A stretch of DNA of 64,000 nt from Paenibacillus lautus NBRC 15380 (GCF_004000945.1 NZ_BIMF01000017.1:62001-126000), one strand, 5' to 3'; shown: positions 51,769 to 61,234, counted from the first letter of the stretch. Program-made: numbers and translations. Notes: generated by a model from the sequence alone, not told the origin.

Positions 51769-53565
51769 CTAGATTGCCGGACGATCCAGTAGGTACAAGT
51801 TTCGATACCGCGGATAGTGCTCCATTAGCTCATCGTGCGTACCCCGCATAACGATTTGGCCGTTCTCCATGAATAGGATCTCATCCATGCGCTCCACGCC
51901 AACCAGATGATGGGTTACCCAGATTAGAGTCCGGTCCTGCAGACTGGAGAACATGGTGGATAACAGTTCCCGCTCGGTTTTGGGATCCAGTCCGACCGTC
52001 GGTTCATCCAAAATAACGACCGGCGTCTTCTGCAGCAGGATCCGGGCCAAAGCCACGCGCTGGCGCTCTCCTCCGGAGAAACGCTGTCCGGCTTCCTGCA
52101 TACGGGTGAGGAGCCCTTCCGGAAGGGATGCCACCAACGGTTCAAGCCGTGCCAGGGCAACCGCATCCCGTATTTCGGCCTCCGTGGCATCCGGCTGTCC
52201 GAGCCGGATGTTGTTGGCTAGCGTCGTATCAAACAAGTGCGGACTCTGATTCAATACCGAAATAACGGAAGATATCTCATCGCCAAACCGCGCAGAATCC
52301 ACTCCGCCTAGGGTAAGACTTCCCCCTGAAGGTGCCAGCACACCCTGAATCAGCTGCAGCAGGGTGGATTTACCGGCCCCGGAACGCCCTATAATGGCTA
52401 CCTTAGCCCCAGGAGGAATATCCAGGGATACATCCATTAATGTAGATCCATCCCTATTCACATCGGATCGGTCCAGCCCGGATTCGCCGCCTGCGGCCTG
52501 ATCATAACGGAAGCTGACGCCATCCGCCTTCACATGAACACCGCTGTTTATGACCGATTCGATCTCTCCCTCATTCAGCTGTTGCCCCCGGTTCTGCTTC
52601 CCTTCAGATGTTTCGGCGCTATCGATCGCCTGAAGTCTCGCGACCGATTGGCCGTACTGCGGAATCCGCTCCACGGCTTCGGATACCGGCAGGAATCCGT
52701 CCATTAACGGGAACACAACCAGTACAAAAGCCGCGATCAGCGTAACATCGATCGAGCCGTCCGCATACTGCCGTCCTGACCAATACACCATCGATACCAC
52801 CGTCACGGCAACCACGCATTGACCGATAAAAGCCCGAAGACGCGACCAGCGCTTAAGGGAGCGGTCGGTCCGGTCGACCTCGGCTTCATCCGCCTCATAA
52901 CCGGTCAGGAATTCCGTCTGCCGGCCGCTGACGTACCATTCATGAATGCCCAGTACCGCGTCGGTCAGCTTCTGGTAGAGGTTGCTGCGGGCCTGCTTCA
53001 TCTCCCGGTTCTTCCGTTTGGTGAGCAGCAGGGAAACCAGCGGCAGTACCAGAATCAGCACCGCTACATACAGCGCAAGCAGAAGGGCAAATGCCGGGTC
53101 AAACAGACCGACGGCCAGAATAACACCGGCGTATAACACAAGCGCAACAATCGATGGAAAGACCGTACGGATATAGACGTCCTGCAAATACTCGATATCA
53201 TCGGAGAGCACGCCAAGCAGATCCCCGGTGCGGTACCGGGAGGACAAGCGGAGGGCTTGCGGTTCCAGAATGCGGTACAGCCGCAGGCGCATCTGGGACA
53301 GGATGCGAAGAATCGTGTCATGCCCCACCAGGCGCTCCACGTAATGGATGACCGCGCGTCCGATGCCGAAGGTACGAACCCCTACGGTTGGCACGTATAC
53401 CATTAGGATATTTTCCGGTCGCAGGGCGGACTTGGAGATCAAATACCCGGAGGTGAACATCAGCATCCCGGCGAACAGGATCGTGAGCACGCCAAGCATC
53501 ACAATTAGCAGAAAACGCCAGAAGTTTGCCGTTACGTAAGGCCGAAACCACGATTCCTGCTTCAT
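51769..53565 (-). CDS. cydC: Cytochrome bd assembly ABC exporter subunit CydC
   Basis: 598 residues: six membrane helices (about 15-300) and an ATPase with GRSGAGKSTLLQLI (Walker A), signature FSGGERQRVALARI, Walker B VVILDEPTVGLD and H-loop VTHHLVGVE. With CydD it exports thiols (glutathione or cysteine-type) needed for heme insertion into cytochrome bd. It is the last gene of the cydABCD operon and overlaps cydD as ATGA. Confidence 0.93.
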   Translation of the reverse strand: MKQESWFRPYVTANFWRFLLIVMLGVLTILFAGMLMFTSGYLISKSALRPENILMVYVPTVGVRTFGIGRAVIHYVERLVGHDTILRILSQMRLRLYRILEPQALRLSSRYRTGDLLGVLSDDIEYLQDVYIRTVFPSIVALVLYAGVILAVGLFDPAFALLLALYVAVLILVLPLVSLLLTKRKNREMKQARSNLYQKLTDAVLGIHEWYVSGRQTEFLTGYEADEAEVDRTDRSLKRWSRLRAFIGQCVVAVTVVSMVYWSGRQYADGSIDVTLIAAFVLVVFPLMDGFLPVSEAVERIPQYGQSVARLQAIDSAETSEGKQNRGQQLNEGEIESVINSGVHVKADGVSFRYDQAAGGESGLDRSDVNRDGSTLMDVSLDIPPGAKVAIIGRSGAGKSTLLQLIQGVLAPSGGSLTLGGVDSARFGDEISSVISVLNQSPHLFDTTLANNIRLGQPDATEAEIRDAVALARLEPLVASLPEGLLTRMQEAGQRFSGGERQRVALARILLQKTPVVILDEPTVGLDPKTERELLSTMFSSLQDRTLIWVTHHLVGVERMDEILFMENGQIVMRGTHDELMEHYPRYRNLYLLDRPAI

Positions 53566-55442
53566 TGTAATCCCTCCAGCTGCGATGTAATTAAGCCGTA
53601 ATAGACGCCCTGCAAGGCCATAAGCTCCTCATGGGTTCCCGTTTCGGCCACCCGCCCCTGATGCAGAACGAGGATGTAATCCATATCCTGCATCCAGTGC
53701 AGTCTGTGCGTCGCGAGGAATACCCACTTATCTTGAAACAGGGACAGCATCGTCTCCTTCAGCTCGTATTCCGTCTCAATATCCAAATGGGCCGTTGGCT
53801 CATCCAGCAGCAGAACCCGCCTGCCGCCGAGCAGCGCTCTGGCTAAGGCCACGCGCTGTGCCTGACCGCCGCTTAAAGCGCGTCCGCCGCCGCCGATCAT
53901 CTCCGCAAGTCCGCCTGGTAAGCTCTTCACCAGATCCGACAGACCCGCCGCTTCCACCGCTGCTTCCACTTGCGCTGTTGACGCCTCCGGCGCATAAAAG
54001 CGCACATTATCCGCCAGGGTAGCACCGAATAAATACGGCTGCTGCGGCATATAGGTGACCTCGGTCCGCCACGCCCGCCGGTTCCATTCCTCCAGCTTCA
54101 CGCCGTTCAGCTCCATCATTCCGGATGTTGGCGCCATGAATCCGCCTAATAGCTCGATGAGCGTGGATTTGCCGGCCCCGCTCTCCCCCACGATACCGAT
54201 TTTGCGTTGACCCGGTATCCGGAAGCTGACATTCTCCAAGGAAGCCGGCCCTAACTCTTCGTGCCTGAGGCCGATTCCGGACAGTTCCAGTACACTGTGG
54301 TTATCCCATTGGAATGATGGCTGCGGTCTTCGGCTGAGATCTGAGAAATTATTTTGAATTTTAAATGTTAGGCCCGTTGGGGTCCGTTCCATCGTTTCTG
54401 CCGCCGGGGTTTCAAGCGCTCCCGTTGGCTTGAATGGACCCGCGCCGTTAACCGAACCCTCCGCAGCAACAGGACCCGAGCTTCCGCCGGAATGCCCCTT
54501 TCGGGCTTCCCGGATGATGGATTGCATCGCCTCCCCTGCCTGCTTACCGTCCAGCGTGGCATGAAAGTCCGCCCCGACCATGCGCACCGGCAGGAAATAC
54601 TCCGGTGCCAGGATCAGGATGAGCAGTGCGGGCAGAAGCTCCAGGCTGCCGTTAATGAGGCGCAAGCCCAGATTTACCGCAACAGATGCCACGGACAGCA
54701 TCGTAAAGAAATCCAGCGCGAAGGACGACAGAAACGCCACGCGCAGCGTCCGCATGGTAGCTGCACGATACCCCTCGCTGACCTGCTGTATGCTCTCGCT
54801 GTGCTTGCGGCTCTGTCCCAGAAACTTCAGGGTAGTCAGACCTCTCAGCGAATCTACAAAATGATTGGACAGCATCCGGTAGGAATCCAGCTGCCGCTCG
54901 GTTTGCTTTCTCGCGGCCAGTCCCACGAGGATGAGAAAGACGATCAGGATCGGCATGGTCACCAGCAGAATAATGCCCGAAATCCGGTCCGTCATGAACA
55001 CGTACAGCCATACCAAAGCCGGGGTAATGCCCGCCCCCATCATGCGCGGTATGGTCAGCTCCGCATATTTGCGGAACTTGCCGATGCCCTCCAGCACAAG
55101 CGTAACCACATTGCCTGTTCCTTCCGACCGGACAAAGGACGGCCCATTCCGAAACAGCTCATCCAGCAGCTGCTTCCTCAGGCTCGTGCCCGTCTCCTCG
55201 GCAAAGCGCTGTGCGATTCCTTGCTGCACGGCCGAGATGCCGTGGCGTGCCAGAAATGCAAGCAGGAACAAGGCAATGGTCTCCCCCTGCTCCTGCAGCG
55301 TTGATCCCGCAAACAGGGCGGATACGGCTTCCGCCAGCCACTTGGCTTGCAGAAGGATGGCCATGCTCTGTGCCAGGGTACATACGGCGACAAGAAAGAA
55401 TACCGTCTTGGCGCCTTTGTATCCCAGCAGGTCTTTTCCCAT
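53562..55442 (-). CDS. cydD: Cytochrome bd assembly ABC exporter subunit CydD
   Basis: 626 residues. Six membrane helices (about 12-310), a low-complexity linker (about 320-375), then an ATPase with GESGAGKSTLIELL, signature LSGGQAQRVALARALL, Walker B LLLDEPTAHLD and H-loop ATHRLHWMQ. Its start shares one base with the cydB stop (TGATG), so cydB and cydD are coupled. It forms a heterodimer with CydC. Confidence 0.93.
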   Translation of the reverse strand: MGKDLLGYKGAKTVFFLVAVCTLAQSMAILLQAKWLAEAVSALFAGSTLQEQGETIALFLLAFLARHGISAVQQGIAQRFAEETGTSLRKQLLDELFRNGPSFVRSEGTGNVVTLVLEGIGKFRKYAELTIPRMMGAGITPALVWLYVFMTDRISGIILLVTMPILIVFLILVGLAARKQTERQLDSYRMLSNHFVDSLRGLTTLKFLGQSRKHSESIQQVSEGYRAATMRTLRVAFLSSFALDFFTMLSVASVAVNLGLRLINGSLELLPALLILILAPEYFLPVRMVGADFHATLDGKQAGEAMQSIIREARKGHSGGSSGPVAAEGSVNGAGPFKPTGALETPAAETMERTPTGLTFKIQNNFSDLSRRPQPSFQWDNHSVLELSGIGLRHEELGPASLENVSFRIPGQRKIGIVGESGAGKSTLIELLGGFMAPTSGMMELNGVKLEEWNRRAWRTEVTYMPQQPYLFGATLADNVRFYAPEASTAQVEAAVEAAGLSDLVKSLPGGLAEMIGGGGRALSGGQAQRVALARALLGGRRVLLLDEPTAHLDIETEYELKETMLSLFQDKWVFLATHRLHWMQDMDYILVLHQGRVAETGTHEELMALQGVYYGLITSQLEGLQ

Positions 55443-56458
55443 CAGTACTCCAGATGCTCCTTCTCATGTACCCGTTTGTGGAAAACGAAGTAACTCCAAA
55501 TTTGATAGCCTAATACGAATGGCAGCAGCGTTACCGCCACAATCGTCATAATCTTGAGGGAATACGGTCCGGAGGCCGCATTATAAATAGTCAGGTCAAA
55601 TGCAGCATTGATGGAGCTGACCATCACGCGCGGGAACAAACCCACGAACACGGACGTTACCAGCAGGGCGATAACCGCCCCGGTCATCCCGAAAGCCCAT
55701 CCATCCCGCTTGATATTCATGAAATATCCGCCCAGCAGGAATGCGAGCAGAGCCAGCACCAGCAGCACGGTTAACACCACGCCACGCTTCTCGAAGATAT
55801 CGGTCATGAAATACGTCATCACCCCGAATGCCACGAACAGGGCAGCTACGGGAAGCAGGAGTCTCCGGGCCATACGGCGCGCGCGTTCCTGAAGATCCCC
55901 CATCGTGCGCAGTGTTGTGAACATCAAGCCATGCAGCAGGCAGAGCATCACCATCGTCAGTCCGCCAACCACAGTATAGCCATTCACAACATCGAACAAT
56001 CCGGCATGCAGCTGCATCTCTTCGTTAATGGGGAGCCCCTGAATCAGGCAGGCAAAAACAACGCCGAGCAGGAATGGCGGAAGCACGCTGCCGGTGAAGA
56101 TCGCACCGTCCCACACCCGTTTCCAGCGGACATCGCCCACCTTGCCGCGGAATTCAAAGGCCACCCCGCGGCCGATCAAGGCCAGCAGAAGACAGACAAG
56201 CGGAATGTAGAACCCGCTGAACAGCGTAGCATACCAGTTCGGGAAGGCGGCGAACATGGCGCCGCCCGCCGTCAACAGCCAGACCTCGTTGGCATCCCAG
56301 AACGGGCCGATCGAGTTGATCAGCACCCGGCGCTGGGTATCATTTTTGGCCAGCAGCTGCGTGGACATCCCGACCCCGAAGTCGAAGCCCTCCAAGAAGA
56401 AGAACCCGATAAACAATACGGCAACAAGCACAAACCACAGTTCGTTAAGAGACAGCAT
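55442..56458 (-). CDS. cydB: Cytochrome bd ubiquinol/menaquinol oxidase subunit II
   Basis: 338 residues from ATG 56458, supported by AAGGAGGG; the longer open frame overlaps cydA in a different frame. The protein is highly hydrophobic with about eight to nine membrane helices, and has the family N-terminus ELWFVLVAVLFIGFFFLEGFDF and the WDANEVWLLTAGGAMFAAFP motif. It pairs with CydA in the high-affinity terminal oxidase. The start overlaps the cydA end by 14 bases. Confidence 0.94.
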   Translation of the reverse strand: MLSLNELWFVLVAVLFIGFFFLEGFDFGVGMSTQLLAKNDTQRRVLINSIGPFWDANEVWLLTAGGAMFAAFPNWYATLFSGFYIPLVCLLLALIGRGVAFEFRGKVGDVRWKRVWDGAIFTGSVLPPFLLGVVFACLIQGLPINEEMQLHAGLFDVVNGYTVVGGLTMVMLCLLHGLMFTTLRTMGDLQERARRMARRLLLPVAALFVAFGVMTYFMTDIFEKRGVVLTVLLVLALLAFLLGGYFMNIKRDGWAFGMTGAVIALLVTSVFVGLFPRVMVSSINAAFDLTIYNAASGPYSLKIMTIVAVTLLPFVLGYQIWSYFVFHKRVHEKEHLEY

Positions 56459-57848
56459 TGTAGCCCTCCTTATTAAACGGATCGCTTGCGTGGTGGTCGT
56501 CTTCCTCCGCCGCATACGGTCCTTTCTTAATGACTTTGATGAACAGATACGCCATGACCGCTGCCAGCACCGCATAAATGGCGGTAAACATGATAAGCGA
56601 GAACAGAATCGAGCCTGCGCTGACGTTCGGTGAAACACTGTTCTCCGTAGTGATCAGCCCGAATACCGTCCACGGCTGTCGTCCGATCTCCGTCATAATC
56701 CACCCCGACGTGTTGGCGATGAACGGCAGCGAAATACCGAACAGCATCAGTCTGAGGAACCATTTGCCAGCCTTCTCGACCTTTTTGCGCAGCATCAGCC
56801 ATGCTCCGTACAATCCCAGCAGAATCATGATGCTGCCTGCGGCCACCATAATCCGGAAGCTCCAAAACGTGGTACGGACCGGCGGGATATAGTCTCCAGG
56901 GCCATACTCCTGCTCATATTGCGCTTGCAGCTCTTTCATTCCGATGACTTCGCCGGAAAATTTGCTGTAAGACAAAAAGCTGAGCAAATACGGGATTTTA
57001 AACTCCATCGTGTTCTCCTGCTTATCCGGATCGATGGCTGCTATGACCGTCCAAGGCGCAGGATCGTCACTCGTTTCCCACAGGCTCTCCGCAGCGGCCA
57101 TCTTCATCGGCTGCGTATCCACCAGATACTGCGCCTGCTGGTGACCGAATACCGCAACCAGAATGGAGGTGATGAGGCCAATCACGATGGCGATGTGGAA
57201 TGATTTCTTAAAGAAATCCAAATCCTGCTTCTTCATCAGCTTGTAGGCACTCACACCTGCTACGAGGAACGCCCCGGTTGCCAATGCTCCGAAGATCGTG
57301 TGCGGGAACTCCACCAGCAGCTGACCGTTCGTAATCAGTGCGAAGAAATCGTTCATCTCCGCCCGCCCATTGTTCATCTCGAACCCGACGGGACGCTGCA
57401 TGAACGAATTCGCTGCCAGAATCCAGAAGGCGGACATCAGGGTGCCGAAGGACACCAGCCAGATGCTGAGCAGATGGACCTTCTTCGATAACCGGTCCCA
57501 CCCGAATATCCACAGCCCAATAAACGTCGACTCAAGGAAAAATGCCAGCAGGGCTTCGATCGCAAGCGGTGCGCCAAACACATCCCCGACAAAGCGCGAG
57601 TAATCCGACCAGTTCATGCCGAACTGGAATTCCTGCAGAATCCCCGTCACAACCCCGACCGCAAAGTTAATCAGGAACAGCTTTCCCCAGAACTTGGCCA
57701 TTTTCTTGTAGACTTCCTGGCCTTTGACAACATACATCGTCTCCATGATGGCAATCAGAAACGCCAATCCGATGGACAACGGTACGAAAATAAAATGAAA
57801 AATGGTTGTTGATGCGAATTGAATTCGCGCCAGCATAACCGGATCCAT
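56445..57848 (-). CDS. cydA: Cytochrome bd oxidase subunit I
   Basis: 467 residues with about nine membrane helices. His18 (STTIFHFIFVPLSIG) is the heme b595 ligand position; further His and Met ligands lie in conserved helices, and the GRQPWTVFGL motif is near residue 375-385. The quinol-binding Q-loop is of the short Firmicute type. Cytochrome bd reduces oxygen with high affinity under low oxygen. The first gene of cydABCD; two Rex/Fnr-like boxes lie 83-153 bases upstream. Confidence 0.96.
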   Translation of the reverse strand: MDPVMLARIQFASTTIFHFIFVPLSIGLAFLIAIMETMYVVKGQEVYKKMAKFWGKLFLINFAVGVVTGILQEFQFGMNWSDYSRFVGDVFGAPLAIEALLAFFLESTFIGLWIFGWDRLSKKVHLLSIWLVSFGTLMSAFWILAANSFMQRPVGFEMNNGRAEMNDFFALITNGQLLVEFPHTIFGALATGAFLVAGVSAYKLMKKQDLDFFKKSFHIAIVIGLITSILVAVFGHQQAQYLVDTQPMKMAAAESLWETSDDPAPWTVIAAIDPDKQENTMEFKIPYLLSFLSYSKFSGEVIGMKELQAQYEQEYGPGDYIPPVRTTFWSFRIMVAAGSIMILLGLYGAWLMLRKKVEKAGKWFLRLMLFGISLPFIANTSGWIMTEIGRQPWTVFGLITTENSVSPNVSAGSILFSLIMFTAIYAVLAAVMAYLFIKVIKKGPYAAEEDDHHASDPFNKEGYNAVS

Positions 57849-57930
57849 ATTAAGATACCCCTTTCTTTAGCTCACGTGATCACTTCAAATTTGATTCTTT
57901 TTGTATTGTCGCAGACCACGCCCTTAAGGA

Positions 57931-57948
57931 TTGTGATAAACATCACAA
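57931..57948. promoter_or_regulatory. Putative Rex or Fnr/CRP operator upstream of cydA
   Basis: TTGTGATAAACATCACAA is a perfect palindrome with TTGTGA-N6-TCACAA, the core of both the Rex and the Bacillus Fnr consensus. Confidence 0.75.
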
Positions 57949-57983
57949 TATCAAGGCTGAAACTGGGGCAAAAAGTTATAAAT

Positions 57984-58001
57984 TTGTGACGAAAATCACT
58001 A
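57984..58001. promoter_or_regulatory. Second, weaker Rex/Fnr-type site upstream of cydA
   Basis: TTGTGACGAAAATCACTA keeps TTGTGA-N6-TCAC, with two bases lost in the second arm. Confidence 0.5.
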
Positions 58002-58085
58002 AGTAGGCGGTGGAATATGTGAGGATTATCAATTGGAACATGGCTTGCGGCATCCGCTCACAGGCCAAGCCCGGTATTTACGCAC

Positions 58086-58120
58086 CAAAAAAGCAGGTTC
58101 GCCCTCAGGCCAACCTGCTT
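58086..58120 (-). terminator. Terminator of the adenine deaminase gene
   Basis: AAGCAGGTT/AACCTGCTT 9-bp stem followed by TTTTTT on the minus strand, 18 bases after the stop. Confidence 0.8.
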
Positions 58121-58137
58121 CGGTTTATGCTGCAATC

Positions 58138-59940
58138 TTATTGAACCGCGCCAATCTCGGTCTCGATGAGCTTGAATTCCGTTACGTCCGCGATCCCGCG
58201 GTTGGTAATGCGTATTTCCGGAATCACCGGCAGCGCAATGAGCGAGAAGGTCATGAACGGTGCATGGATGTAGCATCCAAGCTCCTTCCAAGCTTCCTCC
58301 AAGGCAGCGACTTCCTCCGCTACGATCTCAACCGGACGGTCCGCCAGCAAACCGGCAATCGGCATCACCACCTTCGCCAGCACCTTGCCGTACCGTACCA
58401 CGATCATGCCGCCTCCGCACGCCGCCAGCTCATTCGCCGCGAGTGCCATATCCTCGGCATTCGTGCCCATCACGAGCAGATTGTGGCTGTCGTGCGCGAC
58501 CGTGGACGCAACCGCGCCGGACTTGAGCCCGAAGCCGTTCGCAAAACCGAGCGAGATTTGCCCGGTTGCGCTGTGGCGCTCGATGCATGCCAGCTGAATC
58601 ACGTCTTGATTCAGGTCCGGCTGGATGACGCCTTGCTCCACAGAGAGCACCGCGGTCATTTTGGCGGTACGGGCACTGTTCTCGATGACGCGCACCACGT
58701 TCACTTCCGTACGCGTCGCATCGAACTTGCTGCGCTGCAGAAAGTCATCGGCGGTAAGCGAACGCTGCAGCCGAACCGATTGAAAGGCTTTTTCCGGGTA
58801 TTGATATACCGGGAACGCCTTCACGAGCCGGCCGTTCTCTGCAACCACTTCGCCATCCGTGATCACGACTGAAGGTACCATGCTCTTCAGATCGTCAATC
58901 AGCAAAATATCCGCCGTTTTGCCAGGTGAAATGCTGCCCAGCTCCATGTCCATGCCGAAATAACGAGCCACGTTGATCGTTCCCAGCTGGATCGCCGTAA
59001 CCGGGGCCACGCCCTCTTCTATAGCGCGGCGAACCACATGGTTCATGTGACCGAGCCTCATCAGCGTCTGTGGATACACATCATCCGTAACCAGAGAAAT
59101 ATTGTCTGTTCGCACCTTATCTTCCGTTATGACCTTAACAACTTCCTTTACATCCTGCCAAGCCGAACCCTCGCGGATCATCAGGTGCATGCCGAGACGA
59201 ACCTTCTCCAGGGCCTGTTCTCTCGTTACCGTCTCATGGTCGGAGCTTACGCCGGTTGCCATATATGCCTGCAGCATCCGGTCATCCTCGGCCGGAAAAT
59301 GCCCTGTTACGGTCTTGCCTGCACGCAGCGTAGCTTCAATCTCCCCGCTCATGGTCGGATCGCCGTACACGACGCCCGGGAAGTTCATCACTTCGCCAAG
59401 CCCGGCGACGCCAGGCCAGGTCAGCCCTTCCTCGATGTCGGCTACGCCCAGCTGCGCACCGGCACCCTCTAGATCAAACGTCGCCGGTACGCAGGAAGGA
59501 ATGGTGGTGAACACCTTCATCGGCAGCTGCTGCCCTTCCTCGTGCATCCAGCGCACGCCCTCCATGCCGAATACGTTGGCAATCTCATGGGGATCCATAT
59601 AAACCCCAGTCGTTCCGCTAACAATAGCCGCCTTGGCAAACTCGGTCACGGTGAGCATCGTGCTCTCCACATGCATATGACCGTCGAGCAGACCAGGCGA
59701 GATAAACCGGCCATTCGCTTCGATCACCTGCGTCCCTTCCCCGATCGTATGATCGGCGTTGCCGATATAAGCGATGCGCCCGTACGCCATCGCCACGTCT
59801 ACCCGTTCCTGAAGCTCACCCGTAAACACATTCACCAGCGTGCCGTTTTTGATAACCAGATCGGCTGACTCTTGTCCTAACGCAACCTTCCCCAGCTGCC
59901 GGCTGACCTCGTATCGTTTCTGTCTCTTAATTGAACTCAT
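58138..59940 (-). CDS. ade: Adenine deaminase
   Basis: 600 residues, amidohydrolase superfamily, AdeC type. It converts adenine to hypoxanthine and ammonia in purine salvage. The metal-binding HxH lies in GLLDGHMHVEST, with VTGHFPAEDDRM and a late AHDSHNLLVMGTN. SISPGKTADILLIDDL marks the composite domain end. Start ATG 59940 has GGGGAG upstream. The upstream region contains a 113-bp tandem duplication and no purine riboswitch that I could recognise. Monocistronic, terminated at 58086. Confidence 0.95.
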   Translation of the reverse strand: MSSIKRQKRYEVSRQLGKVALGQESADLVIKNGTLVNVFTGELQERVDVAMAYGRIAYIGNADHTIGEGTQVIEANGRFISPGLLDGHMHVESTMLTVTEFAKAAIVSGTTGVYMDPHEIANVFGMEGVRWMHEEGQQLPMKVFTTIPSCVPATFDLEGAGAQLGVADIEEGLTWPGVAGLGEVMNFPGVVYGDPTMSGEIEATLRAGKTVTGHFPAEDDRMLQAYMATGVSSDHETVTREQALEKVRLGMHLMIREGSAWQDVKEVVKVITEDKVRTDNISLVTDDVYPQTLMRLGHMNHVVRRAIEEGVAPVTAIQLGTINVARYFGMDMELGSISPGKTADILLIDDLKSMVPSVVITDGEVVAENGRLVKAFPVYQYPEKAFQSVRLQRSLTADDFLQRSKFDATRTEVNVVRVIENSARTAKMTAVLSVEQGVIQPDLNQDVIQLACIERHSATGQISLGFANGFGLKSGAVASTVAHDSHNLLVMGTNAEDMALAANELAACGGGMIVVRYGKVLAKVVMPIAGLLADRPVEIVAEEVAALEEAWKELGCYIHAPFMTFSLIALPVIPEIRITNRGIADVTEFKLIETEIGAVQ

Positions 59941-59964
59941 GATGAATGCACGCTCCCCTTTTTT

Positions 59965-60190
59965 TAGATATCAGAACGTATAAACTTCGAAGCTTGTAAC
60001 TTCCTGATATCGCAATAAAAACTTCTTCTAATTGCGGTCTGTCATCTGTGAAAGTGCGTCGATAGACGTTTTTCTTATAGATATCAGAAAGCATAAACTT
60101 CGAAGCTTGTAACTTCCTGATATCGCAATAAAAACTTCATCTAACTGCGGTCTGTCATCTGTGAAAGTGCGTCGATAGACGTTTTTCTTA
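59965..60190. repeat. Tandem duplication of a 113-bp element
   Basis: Two near-identical units, 59965-60077 and 60078-60190, differing at only a few bases. Each contains a potential hairpin with arms GATATCAG/CTGATATC and an inner TTCGAA, and a second small stem CGTC/GACG. The period is 113, not a multiple of three, so it is not a coding repeat. It lies just upstream of ade. Confidence 0.9.
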
Positions 60191-60237
60191 TAATGAACCG
60201 GTAAAAATACAAAATCGATCCGCTCTATAACACGCCA

Positions 60238-60268
60238 AACACCCCGGGCAGCGTATCTGCCCGGGGTG
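60238..60268 (-). terminator. Intergenic terminator, end of possible small RNA
   Basis: CACCCCGGGCA/TGCCCGGGGTG 11-bp stem, seven-base loop, then TTTGGCGTGTT on the minus strand; strong stem, weak T-run. Confidence 0.6.
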
Positions 60269-60560
60269 CCTGTACTATATTCCATAGAGGAAGAGAAACC
60301 CCGTGCATCAGCAATGTATGCTATCTAGTCTGCACATCACCTCAGCCGTTAAAACCTGCCGGATTCCAATCAAGGTGATCTTCCAGCCCGGCTTCCATCA
60401 TTATGCGAAGCTGGGCGGGGTGGTGGGATTCTCAACCTTCATGTAGTCAAGTCATTTACGGTAACCTGGTAGAAACGCCTGGGCCCTATTCCCCGGCATA
60501 TACATCAAGATTTGATTTTGAAGAACATTACCCTTCGATTCTTTGGTCGTTTCATTTGTT
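60240..60560 (-). ncRNA. Candidate small non-coding RNA
   Basis: It is bounded by a good sigma-A promoter (60567-60594) and the GC-rich hairpin at 60238-60268. The ~320 bases contain no ORF with a ribosome site; a stem GCCGG/CCGGC lies near 60355-60395. No known RNA family is recognised. The longer read-through ORF (60452-60664) overlaps the next gene and is not supported. Confidence 0.35.
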
Positions 60561-60566
60561 GTATGA

Positions 60567-60594
60567 ATTATAATCCTCCTGCCCGAGAAGTCAA
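60567..60594 (-). promoter_or_regulatory. Sigma-A promoter of the candidate small RNA
   Basis: TTGACT (60594-60589), 16 bases, TATAAT (60572-60567) on the minus strand, downstream of the flavodoxin-fold gene. Confidence 0.6.
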
Positions 60595-60632
60595 GCCATT
60601 GGAAGGAACTGCACATCGCCGTCACTGACCAA

Positions 60633-61211
60633 TCACGCCAGATTCCGTCCCATTCTTTGCACACGCTCGAGCCATTGCTTTCTTGCGGCCTCGGGCATTT
60701 TGCGAAGCTGGGTTATGTTCGTGGAACGGACCGTGCCTACGCCGCAGAACTTCAGAATGGAGTGCTTCATCATTTGATGCCCCGGCTGTCCGAGATAGAA
60801 GCGGTAGTAGACGTACGGCGAATCCATTGTGACGATCAGACGGGCCGTTTTCCCTTTGAGCAGCTGCTCCGGCAAAGGCGAGTTCCGGCGGTATTTAAAC
60901 GCAAAGCCCGGCAGAAATACCCGGTCGATGAACCCTTTGAGCAGCGCCGGCATGCCGCCCCACCAATTCGGATATACAAACACCAGGTGATCCGCCCAAG
61001 CGATCAGTTCTTGCGCTTTTTGCAGATCGGGTTCGAGCGGTTGTTTCCCCTTATAGCCGCCGGACAGATTCAGGTCGAATTCCATCTCCGCAAGCACGAG
61101 CTCCCGCACCTCCGCCCCGGATTCGGCCGCCCCCCTCGCATAGACCTCTGCCAGCTGACTGCCATAGCTGTTCTCAATGGGATTGCCTTGAATAATTAAA
61201 ACCTTTTTCAT
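60633..61211 (-). CDS. NAD(P)H-dependent flavodoxin-fold oxidoreductase
   Basis: 192 residues from ATG 61211 (GAGGGGGAAG upstream). Flavodoxin-like fold of the KefF/NQO/MdaB type: KKVLIIQGNPIENSYG at the N-terminus, HLVFVYPNWWGGMPALLKG for FMN/FAD binding, and a GGYKGKQPLEP loop. It probably reduces quinones or electrophiles with NAD(P)H. It lies 61 bases behind a TetR gene on the same strand, with a shared sequence motif in the gap, so TetR is likely its regulator. Confidence 0.85.
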   Translation of the reverse strand: MKKVLIIQGNPIENSYGSQLAEVYARGAAESGAEVRELVLAEMEFDLNLSGGYKGKQPLEPDLQKAQELIAWADHLVFVYPNWWGGMPALLKGFIDRVFLPGFAFKYRRNSPLPEQLLKGKTARLIVTMDSPYVYYRFYLGQPGHQMMKHSILKFCGVGTVRSTNITQLRKMPEAARKQWLERVQRMGRNLA

Positions 61212-61234
61212 ATGTTTCTTCCCCCTCGTAATTT

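Noticed and set aside
59965..60190. Possible CRISPR array
   Set aside because: Only two long adjacent copies without spacers, and no cas genes; it is a tandem duplication.
60028..60285. 85-residue ORF inside the tandem repeat
   Set aside because: The repeat period (113) is not a multiple of three, so the two copies are read in different frames; no start context.
59941..60300. Purine riboswitch upstream of ade
   Set aside because: The conserved purine-riboswitch core was not found; the region is occupied by the tandem repeat.
60452..60664. 70-residue minus-strand ORF next to the flavodoxin-fold gene
   Set aside because: It overlaps the end of the oxidoreductase gene, has no ribosome site and a composition unlike protein; the promoter found there points to non-coding transcription.
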